Of a stretch of 64,000 nt of DNA, positions 21,401-33,200 are shown one piece after another. Origin of the DNA: Poronia punctata (taxonomy: Eukaryota > Ascomycota > Sordariomycetes > Xylariales > Xylariaceae); contig MU401457.1 of assembly GCA_022579005.1 (NCBI GenBank), forward strand, positions 62,001 to 126,000. The letters run 5' to 3'. The notes under the pieces are model-generated. The model did no database searches. It saw only the letters and a list, made by a program, of their open reading frames with translations, and was not told where the DNA came from. Made by a program: the position numbers and the translations under genes. The first letter of the stretch is position 1; each line of letters opens with the position of its first letter.

Positions 21401-24400
21401 AAACTTATATATAAACATTTACTTTAAAAAAAGCGGCTTATATTTTGCTTTAGCTTTTGCTATTTTTTTAAAAGTTTTTATTTTTTGCATATTTTTAATT
21501 TTTTTAATAGCATTTTTTTTAAATTTATTTTTTAAAAAGTATTTAGCTAGTTTATATTAATGCTTTAGTAGTAGCTTAAAAAGCTTATTTTAATATATTT
21601 TAAGCTATTTTAAAGCTGCGTTTATATGCTTAGTATGTTTTTAGTATATTATAGCTACTACTATAAAGTATAATGTTTTATGCTTTTAATTTTTTTAATA
21701 TATAACTTTTTGCTAATTAAGCAAAAATGTTTTTAAAAAGTTTTGCTAGTAAGCTTTTTTTTTAAAAGTATATATTTTATACTTTTAATAAAAAGTTTAA
21801 ATAAAAGCAAATACTTTAAGATCTTGTTTATTATTAGGTATTTTTTTAATTTTTTAGCTTTTTTTAGTAGGCAATAAAGCCCTTTAAGCTTGTTAAGCTT
21901 TTATTGCTTTACTTATTACTAGTTGCTTTGTTTATATATTAAGGTTTTTTAAAAGTTTTTTTGTTTTTTTATTTATTAAGTATACTTTATAAGGTTAACT
22001 AAGATTTTCTTTGCTTATTTTAGCTATTTTACTACTTTTTAAAATTATAAGTAAATTAATAAATACTTTTTTTATTTTGCTTAGTTACTATTTTAGTTTA
22101 AAAGTTTGTTAAAAAGTTGCAAGTTTATATATTTAACTTTTAAAAGCATTATTATTATTTTTTTTAAGCTTTTAAAACGTACTTACTTTTAACTTATGCT
22201 TTTTTAGTTAGCTTTTAGTTAAAAGGTTTTTTAGTATAAGTATACTTTTAATTTTTTTAAAAGTATTAGTAATAGTTTTATTTATTTTTTTTAGTAAGTT
22301 AAGTTTTTATATATTTTTTATTTTTATTTAAAGTAGTAGCTTTAGTATTATAATTTTAATAACTACTACTTTTACTTTTTTTATTAGTTTTAGTTAGTTT
22401 TTTTTTATATAAAAAAGCTTTTTATTAAATTTTATATTTTTTATTATAATAACTTTTTAAAGCTTTAGTACTTAAATTTTATATAAATTTAATGCTTTAT
22501 ATTTAACTAAATATTTAATATATACTTGCTACTTTACTTTATAGTCTTACTTTTAGCAACTTATAAGTTTGTTTTATTATACTAAGTAAGCTTTATATTT
22601 ATATGCTTTTATACTTAACTAATTTAGCTTTAAATTTGCTAGCTTGCTTATAATAAGCTTTAGTAAATATTAATAAAAATATTATTAAAATTAAAAGTAA
22701 AAAACTTTTATTAGTAAACATATATTATTTACTTTTAAAAGGCTTTAGTTATATAGCTATTTAGCTATATAAACTGCTTTTAGCTATAGCTTTTTTAAAA
22801 GTTTAGCTTTTTTAAGCATTTTTAAGGCTTAGTTAATAATTTTTTATTTAGTACGCTTTTTACTTTTTATAAACTTTTTAATATAACTTAATAAAAGCTT
22901 TAGCTTTATGCTTTTTTAGTTTGCCTACTTTTAAAAGTTAGTTAACTTATAGCTTAAGATTATTGCTTTTTTATTATTACTATATATTTAACATATTAAA
23001 AGCTTATATTACTATTTTACTTATTTTTTAAAGCTTATTAAGTTTTAAGCTATTTATAATTAAGTTTTAGTAATAAAAATATTAACGTATATTATCTTGC
23101 TATACTTATTTTTAAATAATAAAGTTTATAAAGATTTATTATATTTACTTAAATAATTAAATAAATTTTAGTATATTTTTTAAAATAAGTATATAGCTTG
23201 CTATTTTAAAAGTTTTTTAAATATAACCTTTAAAGCGTGCGTTTAAATATAATCTTTATAATTAATCCTTTTAATTTTATTAATTTTAATACTTTTTATA
23301 TTTTAAACAAAAGCTTTAAAAAGCTTAAGTTTTAAGTGCTTAGCTTTTTTATACTATATATTTTTAAATGCTTTTAAAAGTTTTTATAAGTTAACTAAAA
23401 GCTTTTAAAAGCGCTTTAAGTATATAGCTATAATTAATCTTGCTATACTGCTTATAATTTTAAGCTTTTAAATTACTAAAGCAATTACTATACTTTTTAA
23501 AAAGTAATAAAAAATAAGTTTATATTTAAAAAATATTAAGTTATATTATTTAGTTAACTACTTTAAAATAATGCTAGCGTTTAAGCTTTTATATTAAAAG
23601 GTATAATTTAGTTTATAATACTATATGCTTTTTTTTTTAAGCCTTGCTTTTAATACTATATTTATATAAAATTTTTTTATTATTATTATGTTTTTAAGCA
23701 CTAAAAAAAAAGTGTTTTTTTTTTTTTTGCTATTAAAGATTTAATAAATAACTTATTTGCTATAGTATAAGATTAAAAAGTTAAAAGTACTTATAGTAAT
23801 AAAGTTTTTTAGCTTAGCTTTAATAATAAAGTTTTTTTTAAGTAGATTTTTATTATTAATAAAGTATAAAGCTTTATAATTGTTTAAAACTATGCTTTTA
23901 AATAAAAAGTAAAAATTGTTTTTAAAAGTAATAAAAGCTTTAAAGCTTTTTATATTTTTTTTAAATAAGCTATAGTTAATTACTAAGCAAGCAAGATTTA
24001 AATTTAGCTACTTGCTTAATAATCTTTTTAACTTTTTGCTAAAAAAGTAACTTTTATTTACTTTAAATTTTTTTTTTTAATTTTTTTATAAAGTTTTAAC
24101 TATTTTATAAGCTTATAGCGCTTTTTAATTTTTTTTAACTTATTAAAATTAAGCTTAAGTTTTTAGCAAGTAAAGCTTTTAATAATTATATATTATAATT
24201 AACTATATTTATATAAAAGCTAAAAGTAATAAGCTTTTAAGTTAAAAAGGCAAAAGTATTAACTTTTTTTTTTTTTTGCTTTTTTAGTAAACTTTTAAGC
24301 TTTTTTAAAAGATTTTTTTTTATTACTTAAAGTTATATAAAGTTTATTAGCTTTAACTTTACTATATAAAGCTTTTTTATATACTAAAGCGCTAAAAATT

Positions 24401-25290
24401 TTACTAACTTTTTTTAGTATAATTATATTATTATTTAGTTATTTGTTTTTTATAATATTTACAAGCTGCTAATAAGCTTAATTAAAAGCTATATAAGCTT
24501 TTATTGCTTTAAAAAAGTTTTTAATTACTAGCACTTTTTTTACTTTAAGCAATTTAAAATATTAAGCTATAATTTAATTAGTATACTATTTTTTATACTA
24601 CTTTTTAAGTTTAATATTTTTATAAGTAGCTTTTTAAAGCATTTTTTAATATTTTATTTATATGCTAAATTTAATAGCAAAATTTAAAAAAGCAAAAAAT
24701 ATTTTAATAGCTTTAATAAGTACTTAAATATTTTTAGCTTTTTTAAAGTTTTTAACTAATAGCTTTTTTTTTATTATAGTAAGTACTAAAATATTAATAA
24801 ATTAGTTAATTTAAGTTTAAATAGCTATATATTTATTTATAATTTTTAAATTTATAACTTGCTAAAAGCTTGCTAACTTTATATTTTTAATATATTATTT
24901 TTAAACTTTTTTTTAAGTAATAACTAGATTTAAAACGCTTAAATTTAGTTTTTTTTTTTTAGTAACAAGCTTTTAATAAGCAGCTTTTAGTATTAAAATT
25001 ATAACATTATTTTTAAAAAGCTTAATTAAAATTTTTTTATTTAAATTAACGTACTTTTAAATTTTTTAAGCTTAAGTATAAAGCGTTAAAGTTTAAAACT
25101 ATACTATTTACTTAATTAAAAAGCGTAAGTAAGTATTTTTTAAAATAATTTTAATACTAGTTAATATAATAAAAATAAAAAGTAAAGCTATATAAGCTTT
25201 TTTTTAAAAATAATTTAATAAAAAGTTATAAAATATTATAATTTAAAAGTATAAAAACTTTTAACTAATTATACTATAATAAATAAAGCA

Positions 25291-25545
25291 CTAATTTTTA
25301 TAAACTAAGCTTATAACTTTTGCAAATATAAAAGCTTTAGTAAAAAGTAAATTAGTGCGCTTAACTTAGTATAAGCTATATTAGTTATATTGCAATAAAC
25401 TATATATTAAAAAAAAAAAATCTATATAACTATAATAAAATTAGAGATCTTGCTTTATAGCATACGCTCTTATAGAGCTGTGCTAACTAAGGCACGTGAC
25501 CTTGACTGCCAGGGTATCCTATTAAGTGGGTACCTCTCCGCGACA
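25291..25545. repeat. right terminal direct repeat (probable LTR)
   Basis: Direct copy of 16826-17078. Here the left (inner) part is mutated, while the right (outer) part keeps sequence such as GGCACGTGACCTTGACTGCC and ends near CCGCGACA. Almost every difference between the copies is a C/T or G/A transition with the AT form on the inner side. Confidence 0.75.
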
Positions 25546-27173
25546 ACACCGATATGGAACTACGGCTTGCAACCTAGTGTGATGCCACGTCCACGTCGCG
25601 CACTCATGATCCCATTGCATGCATGAATATTGAAGCGACTGGGGAAGCGGCTGCGTCTCAATCGCAGCTTCTAGGTTCATGTCGATTCTGGGGATTTCGT
25701 GCACAAACACTGTGTTCATGGGAGAGTGTGTGCTCTTGACGTCGGTTCCTATCCTGCTTTGCTTATTGGTGGCGCTGCTAGAGTTATTTGGGCTCTCCAG
25801 GTGAACTAGATCGGTGTTCTGTCCTTGTGCGCTGCCTTGGCAGATCTCGCATCAATTGCACCGACTGCTGGTAGACAGAGTAAGACGGTTGCTCGTCGCC
25901 CCTATCTTTAATAAAATATGCTCTGGCGATTTGGATCACCAGCTAGCCATGGTGGCCCTATCTTTATTTATTAGCCCCATTCCTCACGTGTCAGACCGCA
26001 CGGCAAACCATAGCTGCGTCTGTGGGATGCCTTATTGTCACGCTCCTTCAAGGCATCATTGAATTAGCTAATCCCAGTTACATACCTCGGCCCTGGCAAA
26101 CTGTGCTGCTTATCTGGGCAACCTCGTGGTACTTTATTCGAGCCAGACATCATTATCACGGGCCTATTGAAGAATGTTAAGCTAGGCAGATTGATGCCCT
26201 ACGCGTTAGCAACAGGGATGTTAGAATATTGCCAAATTTCAGGTGCTATATACATATACTAAATACTGTACTTTCTAACCTATTACATTAGGTTATAATA
26301 GGTACTAATTCTGTTCTAGGGTTATAAGGGACGTAGGGTTACTAGGGTTGTAGGGTTATAGCGTGCAGTATGGCTTTAAAGAGGTCAAACACATAGTCAT
26401 TCTTCACATGTTGTTTAGTTGACTAAAGACCAAACAACAAAGCCTGGTTAGATACCCTAAATATCACTACCTATGTCTCAGAGTCAAAGAATGGCAGGGC
26501 GGGAAAGTGATGGTGCCTGTAGATATAACTATATTGTAGGTTCGGCTGGACGTTCCTCCAGTTACACAACAGGTCAAAGTAACGAAGCAATGTAAGCCTT
26601 CGCTCTCCTCTTTTTCCCTGGTGTAGAATTGAGGTTCGACGACCTCGGGGTTGCGTTAGAATTTAGGAGTGTTTACGAGTACGAGTACCTAGGTTAGGAT
26701 CCCCAGTATGCCTTAAGCTTATCGGTCGATGACAATTTCTATTGTGCCAAAAACGACAACGGGGCGTGTTCGTATTTGTGAAGAGCGGAGGTGGGTCATA
26801 GCTGAGCATTAACCAATCCACTCGTCACAAAGGTTGTTTTAGTGCATCAGCACCTTCAAGATTTGGACCTTCACTTGTAGCCTTAAATACCTATACCAGA
26901 CAACAACATTTTGCCGCCTCATCTCTCTGGGCTCAGTCCCTTTCTTTCTTTCTTTTTTCAATACGCCTCCAATATCTGTACACGATACCGCATACACCTT
27001 GGAGGCCCATCTAATCTCGCAGGCGGCGAGTCCGAGCCTAATGTCTTATTCCCACTAGAGACACCCGACATTCAAAACTTTGATAAAAACATCAACCAGC
27101 AACGAGAGAGAGAGAGAGCGGAAAAGCCAGAGAAATAGACTAGGAAGGAAACCCCGAAAGAAAGACAACCAAA
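25546..27173. other. intergenic region between element and TFB3
   Basis: About 1.6 kb of normal composition. It contains a cluster of TAGGGTT words at 26315-26360 and a purine tract GAGAGAGAGAG before TFB3. Short frames near 25.5-26.1 kb show no family signal. Confidence 0.45.
26315..26360 (+). repeat. degenerate telomere-like repeats (TAGGGTT)
   Basis: Four TAGGGTT words occur within about 45 bases, three of them as TAGGGTTAC, TAGGGTTG and TAGGGTTA in a row. They resemble degenerate TTAGGG telomere sequence in an interstitial position, 0.8 kb from the AT-rich element. Confidence 0.45.
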
Positions 27174-28322
27174 ATGTCCCGCAAACCGATCACAAACGGC
27201 GCCGCCGTCGGCAAAGTCATAACCGGACCGACGACCATGCTCCCCTCGGACTTCTGCCCCGTATGCAAGCGCGTCCGGTACCTCAACACGGACATGCAAT
27301 TCCTCATAAACCCGGAATGCTACCACCCCATGTGCAGCAACTGCGTCGAGAACATCTTCAAGTCCGGCCCCGCGCAATGTCCCTACGCGAGCTGCACCAA
27401 GACACTACGTCAGCGTGGGTTCCGGTCCGCCTTCTTCGGCGATCTGGCAGTCGAGCGAGAAGTCGATATCCGTCGACGCGTAGCGGCGGCCTACAACAAC
27501 GTCGAAGACGACTTCGAGACGTTGCGCGACTACAATAATTACCTGCAGGATGTAGAGGACTTGAATTTCGCTCTGATCTCCGGGACGGACCAGGAACGAG
27601 CGGCGGCCGAGCAGAAGCTTCTTCGTCGGGAGCAGGAATTCCGCGACGAGATCGAGCGGAACAAGCGGCGGGGTCGCGAGGCCGAAGTCTACCGACAGAA
27701 ACGCCAGGCCGCCGAGGCGGAGGCCGCGCGCCAGCGCCGATTACTCGAGGAGCGGGAGGTAGGTCGCGTCCGCGACGAAGAGGCCAAGATCCATGCCGAG
27801 GTCATGTCGGCTTTGGCGAGGGGGGAGAAAGGGTTGGGGGCCGAGATCCAGGCGCGGATCGTCGCCAAGGCGCGTGCGCGGATCGCTGCTATGGGGTCGC
27901 AGTTTACGGATGTTCTTGCCGCCGAAGGAAATGGCGATGCGAATGACAACAACAGCGCGCTGTTATCAATCCGCGGCCTGAAGATTAAGAAATCAGATGA
28001 CGATGAGGATCTGAGTAAACCGTATGATCCCTTTGCTGGCTTGGGTCCGGCGCTCGAACCGACGCGCTACGAGTTACATGATGTGGCGGCGTACCCGAAT
28101 CCTTTCCTCGATGGCGCACGGAACGACGACGAACATCGCGTGCCGGGGTACAGTGTCGGCGAGTATGTGATGCGCGCCATGTTCGATGCCTTTGCTGGGC
28201 TGGGGGTCAATATCGCCGACGAGAAGGCGGAAGCCGCTCGTGGTCCGGGTACGGTTGTCGCGGCCGAGGCGGCTGCTACGAAGAGCAATACGTCACGGAT
28301 CAATGTCGACGATGTATTCTGA
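27174..28322 (+). CDS. TFB3: TFIIH / CAK assembly subunit Tfb3 (MAT1)
   Basis: Single-exon frame of 382 residues; the ATG at 27174 is preceded by CAAA. An N-terminal C3HC4-type RING finger spans about residues 28-73: CPVCKRVRYLN, then NPECYHPMCSNCVENIF and CPYASC. The MAT1 core follows (FFGDLAVEREVDIRRRVAAA, VEDDFETLRDYNNYLQDVED), then a long basic coiled coil (about 145-215), and a C-terminal part ending in YSVGEYVMRAMFDAFAGLG, with a short acidic tail. Tfb3 anchors the kinase module (Kin28/Ccl1 in yeast) to TFIIH for RNA polymerase II CTD phosphorylation and nucleotide excision repair. Length is close to yeast Tfb3 (321) plus a typical filamentous C-terminal extension. Confidence 0.93.
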   Translation: MSRKPITNGAAVGKVITGPTTMLPSDFCPVCKRVRYLNTDMQFLINPECYHPMCSNCVENIFKSGPAQCPYASCTKTLRQRGFRSAFFGDLAVEREVDIRRRVAAAYNNVEDDFETLRDYNNYLQDVEDLNFALISGTDQERAAAEQKLLRREQEFRDEIERNKRRGREAEVYRQKRQAAEAEAARQRRLLEEREVGRVRDEEAKIHAEVMSALARGEKGLGAEIQARIVAKARARIAAMGSQFTDVLAAEGNGDANDNNSALLSIRGLKIKKSDDDEDLSKPYDPFAGLGPALEPTRYELHDVAAYPNPFLDGARNDDEHRVPGYSVGEYVMRAMFDAFAGLGVNIADEKAEAARGPGTVVAAEAAATKSNTSRINVDDVF

Positions 28323-29262
28323 TGAGGAGACTTACGGGACACCCGGTCCCCTTTTGCTATTTTGACTTTCTCTTGTCCAAAGAGAATACGAGAGACAACG
28401 TCCGCATATGATCCAACCAAGACTCGAGGTCAGTTGAGGGAACATAATCTGGACGGCGAACGACAGGAAACGTCAGGGAGTTATTCTATTACACGCATAC
28501 ATGGTACTTGGAAGGAGAATGGGAACACGGGAATGAAACGATCATCATGACCGGAAAAGGGAAGACAGGGGTATATTTCCGAAGTACTTTGATTTTGGCA
28601 GACTCATACTGCATAGCGGCGGCGTTGAATTTGCTCTATTCTATTTTTCTTCTATTTGTTCTGCCACCATGTGTCTGGTCGTGCTGGATCTGGGTGCTGG
28701 TTGGTGTAGGTTACGGCTTAATAGATAAGATGCCAACATGAAAGAAAAGTTGGTCTGGTCATGAATTAGTCAAAATTCATCACTCAACACATGAATTCAA
28801 GAGTACTTCAAAAGGTTGTGATAGATGACTGCTTGGAAATTGTATTCCCATCTATTTCTCCTGTCACGCCACGCCACGCTAGGGAATGCATCTACTAGAC
28901 TTCCACCTTAACCTGACTTGTCCTCCCCTGGCTCGACCCAAGGTAGCCAGCCATGCCATAGTCACTTACGTACACCAGATGTTGTTGGATGAATAGAAAG
29001 AGGGCGCCCATCCCGGTTCAAACTCGGTTCGAAAAGGCCACGATCATCTAACAGGCATAAACCCCACCCAACTAACTAGCTTCCAAGACGAGGAAAGAAG
29101 TTCGAAGTTTGTGTCGATAGCAGGCAAACAAAAATAAATATGATGATATAAAGCAAACGCCCTTTAATGCTTCCATCGTACAATCGGCTACACGACTCTT
29201 GCGGGTGGGAACCGTTCTTCCAGCCCCTGACAACATGTAAAAGAGTAGGTAGCTCCCTATTT
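28323..29262. other. convergent intergenic region TFB3 / AP180
   Basis: About 0.94 kb between two 3' ends. No gene or RNA recognised. Confidence 0.45.
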
Positions 29263-30617
29263 TTACTGTTGTGGTTGCTGTTGTTGCGGCTGCTGCTGCC
29301 ATGGTGTCTGTTGCGCTGGCCTAGGGAAGATGGGCTGCGTTGGCAGTTGGTCTAGGCCACCACCGATAGGCACTTGATTATGTTGCCACCCCATCCCCGT
29401 TTGGTGGTTAACAAATGCGCCCTGTCGAAAGGGGTTGGTGGTTCCCGTCGCCTGCGGCACAACACCACCACCGCTCGTCTGCGGTCGCTGGAACGGGCTT
29501 TGGTTTGCAGAGGGCGAGAAGCGTCTCGCGAACGGGTTCGTCCCAGTTGCTGCCGGTTGCACGAGGGCTGGTGGCTGGGTAGGTGCTTGTGACTGAAATG
29601 GTGACGATGACGGTGGACTTGCAAATGGTGTCGTGTTTTGCGGTGAAGATCTCGCAAAGGGGTTCGTGGGCTGTCGGATGAGACCGGGTGAAGGTTGAGC
29701 CGGGGGACTCGCTGGTGGCGAGAAAGCATTCATGACGCCGGGATTTGCCGACATGCCCGTAGGGTTGGCCATCATCATAGAAGCCCTGAATGGGTTGGTG
29801 GTAGTTTGTCCCGTCTGCATTGGTGGGGCAAGACCTCCTCCCATGGGGAAGGAGGCCACAGTATCTTGTGGTATCGAGCCCAGTCCGCTGGGCGTATAAG
29901 TTTGTTGTTGAGGTGTGTAACCTCCGAAGCCGGCACCAGTAAAGTTGGGATGCACCGGGCCGGGCATCTGACCTGGCATCTGACCTGGCATCTGCTGTTG
30001 GGCTGGCGCCGTGAACCCGGTGGGATTCGGCTGCTGAAATGGACTGTTGTTCGGATACATTGGATTTTGCTGTATAAAACCAGTGCTCTGTATTTGAGCA
30101 GGTTGTTGTATGCCCGACGGCCAGGGGTTGCCGGTGTTCATTGGAGGCACCTGTGCTTGTTGAGTAGGCTGGGTGGCCATCGTGGTCTGATTCTGCTCTA
30201 TCGAGTCGAAGAAATCGATTAGATCGGGGTCCGGACCTTTGGTAGGCTGAGGCGGCTTTGTGGCCATAGACGATGTGTTCGCTGTTGGGAACAGTTTGGT
30301 AGCGTCCGTCTTCGTTTCGGTGGTCTTGTCCCCTTTTGCGCCGCCCTTCTTCTTGGCCTGTTGCTCTGCCAGATACTGCCTTCGGTTGATCTCGAAGTCG
30401 GGGTCTTTGAGATAGTCTTCCAGTTGTCGCCGTAAGTTGACTGGGGCGTGCTTTAGCTTCGGAACCTCTACCCTCGTGTGAGGTTCCCACTGGCGAGCCA
30501 CGGTCAGATACTGTACGACCAGGTCTGTGTTTCGGGTGAAATTCCGGTAAATTTCCATAGCCCTCTCAGCATCCACCTTAGACATCTCAAAGAAGTGGCC
30601 TAACCAAACAGATCGTC

Positions 30618-30660
<43 letters not shown>

Positions 30661-31466
30661 AAACGGGAGACCAGGCGGGTTGGGGACGGGCTTACCGAGA
30701 ATGTTAATCATGGCTTGGTTCAGCACCTGGAACAAGCTGAGAAGATCAAGGACCAGCAGCCTAAATACGGTGATGGTGATCTCGTTTTCAGGTTCGTCCA
30801 AGACCTGTTTGTTGGTCAGCGCATCCATTTACAAGTGCGGATTGGTACCGTGCAAGCATACATCGCATTTCAACAGCGCACCCAACTGTCGTTGAACCAC
30901 TTCGGTTTCTCGCAGCAGGCCCTTGTCCACCGAAAGACTTTCGAGCCTTGTCTCCTTGGCCCGAACCCAATCGATCTTGGTATCTTTGTAGGCCCGCACT
31001 CTCTCGACTAGGTATTCGGCGTAGTGCCGGATATTACGGCCTTGGTGCTGGGCTGTGACACTAATCAGCGCGGGGCCTGGAAGGCGAGGACCATGTTGTA
31101 TAACCAACCGTTGGTGAAGGAACTGATCGCGAGATGATTACGGTTCCTCGCAAGGTAGGATAGTGTAGCGTCGGGCGAGCCCTCTCGGATCATGAGATGT
31201 ACGGTAATCAGAGCCTTGAAAACAACCGTCCACGTCGAGTCTCGCAATCGGTTTTGTAGTGCGCGGAATACCTCGCCAACACCGGCTTCGCCAGCATGTG
31301 TGGCCACCAATATGTGCTCGATGTATTTCGTCTTTGGCGGAGCAGCCTGTAGTCGAGCTAGCCAGTCAGCATGGGGGAAGACAGACTGAGAAGTGCGGTG
31401 TCACGGGTCCCGACTCGCCTTGATCTTGGTGGCGCCCTTGACGGACTTTTCGAAAGAGCTCGACAT
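29263..31466 (-). CDS. AP180-type clathrin adaptor with ANTH domain (Yap1801/1802-like)
   Basis: Five exons on the minus strand: 31466-31419, 31346-31109, 31052-30862, 30804-30696 and 30599-29263; 640 residues. The joins give SSFEKSVKGATKIKAAPPKT, SFTNAQHQGRNIRHYAEYLV and LLKCDVLDEPENEITITVFR. The first intron has a GC donor (AAG|GCGAGT), a GCTGACT branch site and a CTACAG acceptor; the fourth contains a 40-nt homopolymer. The ANTH domain (about residues 1-270) binds PIP2: KSVKGATKIK is its start, and HILVATHAGEAGVGEVFRAL follows. The tail is Gln/Pro/Asn-rich with at least four NPF motifs (NPFRASM, NPFARSS, NPFARRF, NPFRQGA), which bind EH-domain proteins such as Ede1 and Pan1. The protein links clathrin and endocytic adaptors to the plasma membrane. 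Confidence 0.9.
30620..30659. repeat. 40-nt poly(T)/poly(A) tract inside an intron
   Basis: Uninterrupted T run on the plus strand, poly(A) on the coding strand, inside the fourth intron of the AP180 gene, upstream of its CTGAC branch site. Its exact length is likely to be unreliable in the assembly and polymorphic between strains. Confidence 0.9.
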
Positions 31467-33200
31467 TTTGCTCTGTGTTTCCTGCAATGTTGATATGAAG
31501 CAAGCGAGCAAAGGAAATGATGGGCCGGGTTGCTCGTTCGACGCTGTCGGTCAAGTTCTCTCGTTCTACCAGTTACGACTTGGTGCGGGTCGTCGGTCCG
31601 GTTTGTCTGAAATTATGCGACGGCGTCACCGTAGGACACGACACGCAAGCCACAGCCCGTCCTTTTGAAAGTGCGACCGACCTTGGGGCGATGGAGAGCT
31701 CGCGGGCCAGTTCGATTAGGGCGCACAGGTCACGGGAGGTACACCAATGATGAAACTATCGGGGGTGTTCGGTGGTCTCGACGTCGTTTTTAATCGTCCT
31801 TCAAATATGCCAAGCGGTCGAGCGACAAAACACACACGGCATAAGATACGAGCAGCGAGATTCAGCGTCGTTCCATGCGTTCCATGGCGGGTACTGCTAC
31901 TGGCGCACAATGGATGTACTCGTAAAGATGACTATGTTGTCTGTATTAACAATACAAATTATGTATTTATGTGGCCGGACAAGAATTTCGAGAATAATCA
32001 AGCAAGAGAAACACCCGTCGAATCAATCGAACACTCTATCCGGTAGATGAGGGAGGACTCAAATAGCTGTATGTGGTGTCTGGAGCCCGTAATGGACGAG
32101 CGGCGTCGGCAGGTCTTAGGGAAATTGGGAGTTCATACCTCGTCAGTACCTACAACGTCGGGCAGATACGATACGTCGTCAGTGGGGCCTGCCTCTTAAA
32201 AGTCACTGGGTATGGTTTATTATACGAGTAGTAACCTCTGTCTGTACCGAGTGCATGATGACCTGGGAAGAAAGCAGGTTGGCGCCAATCATCACGACCC
32301 CCGATAACCGAATGAGATCCGCCATTGGATCCGTTTTATACCTAGTCTAGTCTGGACAAGTAGAGCATGACGAGCCGAAAGCCGGTTCAGCATCCACGCA
32401 ATTTAGACCTACCAACATCCTTTAGGACTTAATAACCGGTCAAAGGGTTTTCAGAAACAAGGTAAAACAGTTTTAAAGCTGACGTCCTATCATTAAACAT
32501 GAAAAATGAGGGTCAGACATTGGAACTATAATCCCCTCTTGGAAGTTACACCTAGAAGACCCCACTATTCACTAGATACATATGCATAGAATCCAGTATA
32601 TGTAATAAGTCAAGGATGTCTTCAAAAGTTGATCAACTTCCAAGCCCCCTTAAATCATAACCCAACCCCTTATTTATAACCTCTCCTTATTTTAACACGA
32701 GGAAAGGAGGCCCCCCTTCTCTCACTACGGCCATCATCACAGTCTAGAGGTTGGGATAGGGAAAATGAAACGGCTCTTCCTGCTTAGTTAAACTCTTCTA
32801 TCATTAGCATACCCCCGCTCATCGACATCGTAACAACGACATGTGCGCATCCGCAACCCTAGTCCTAGATAGAACAGCGTGATATACGTAGTAATACACT
32901 CAGTTGGAAAGAATTCTCTGTATATCATTTAGACATCACACTACCGATCTCTGCGTCTGCTATAGTCTGTAGTAGGTATGTATTTTTCTCGTATTGCAAC
33001 ATACTCGTAGGCGCCATGTATATTTTTCTTGAACCTGATTCTCCACCATTTATCATCGTGCATCAAGTCATAATAAGTAGCCCTATAGAGGAAATTCCCA
33101 AGGAGCATCCCATAGTTCATGTTTTTGTTTCCATTTTCTTTTAGGAATCGATGGTGGGGTGTGGAGGGTGATCCCGACTAGTATATGTGATATATGTCGT
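31467..33200. other. intergenic region between AP180 and secreted-protein gene
   Basis: About 1.7 kb covering the AP180 promoter and the 3' side of the next gene. No supported gene; overlapping plus-strand frames at 31.5-32.0 kb are short and featureless. Confidence 0.45.

Larger units (their letters stand above)
16826..25545. mobile_element. RIP-mutated LTR-type element, about 8.7 kb, AT-rich
   Basis: Composition drops abruptly from normal to roughly 15% GC (by eye) at about 16.9 kb and recovers at about 25.48 kb. No long frame survives inside; all frames are full of TAA. The block is bounded by two direct repeats of about 255 bp (separate entries), which suggests an LTR retrotransposon of about 8.7 kb, although reverse transcriptase and integrase motifs cannot be read through the damage, and the element could be nested or composite. 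The damage is directional, C to T and G to A: where the two repeats differ, the inner copy nearly always has T or A where the outer copy has C or G. This is the signature of repeat-induced point mutation. Remaining C and G are concentrated in AGCT (AAGCTT, TAGCTA). Orientation and target-site duplication could not be fixed. Confidence 0.8.

Noticed and set aside
16860..25480. Centromere core or mitochondrial insertion as explanation of the AT-rich block
   Set aside because: The block ends in matching direct repeats with directional transitions, which fits a mutated transposon; no mitochondrial genes can be read. A position near a centromere cannot be excluded.
29010..29045. Possible tRNA around GGTTCAAACTCGGTTCGAA
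   Set aside because: No matching acceptor or anticodon arms can be folded around it.
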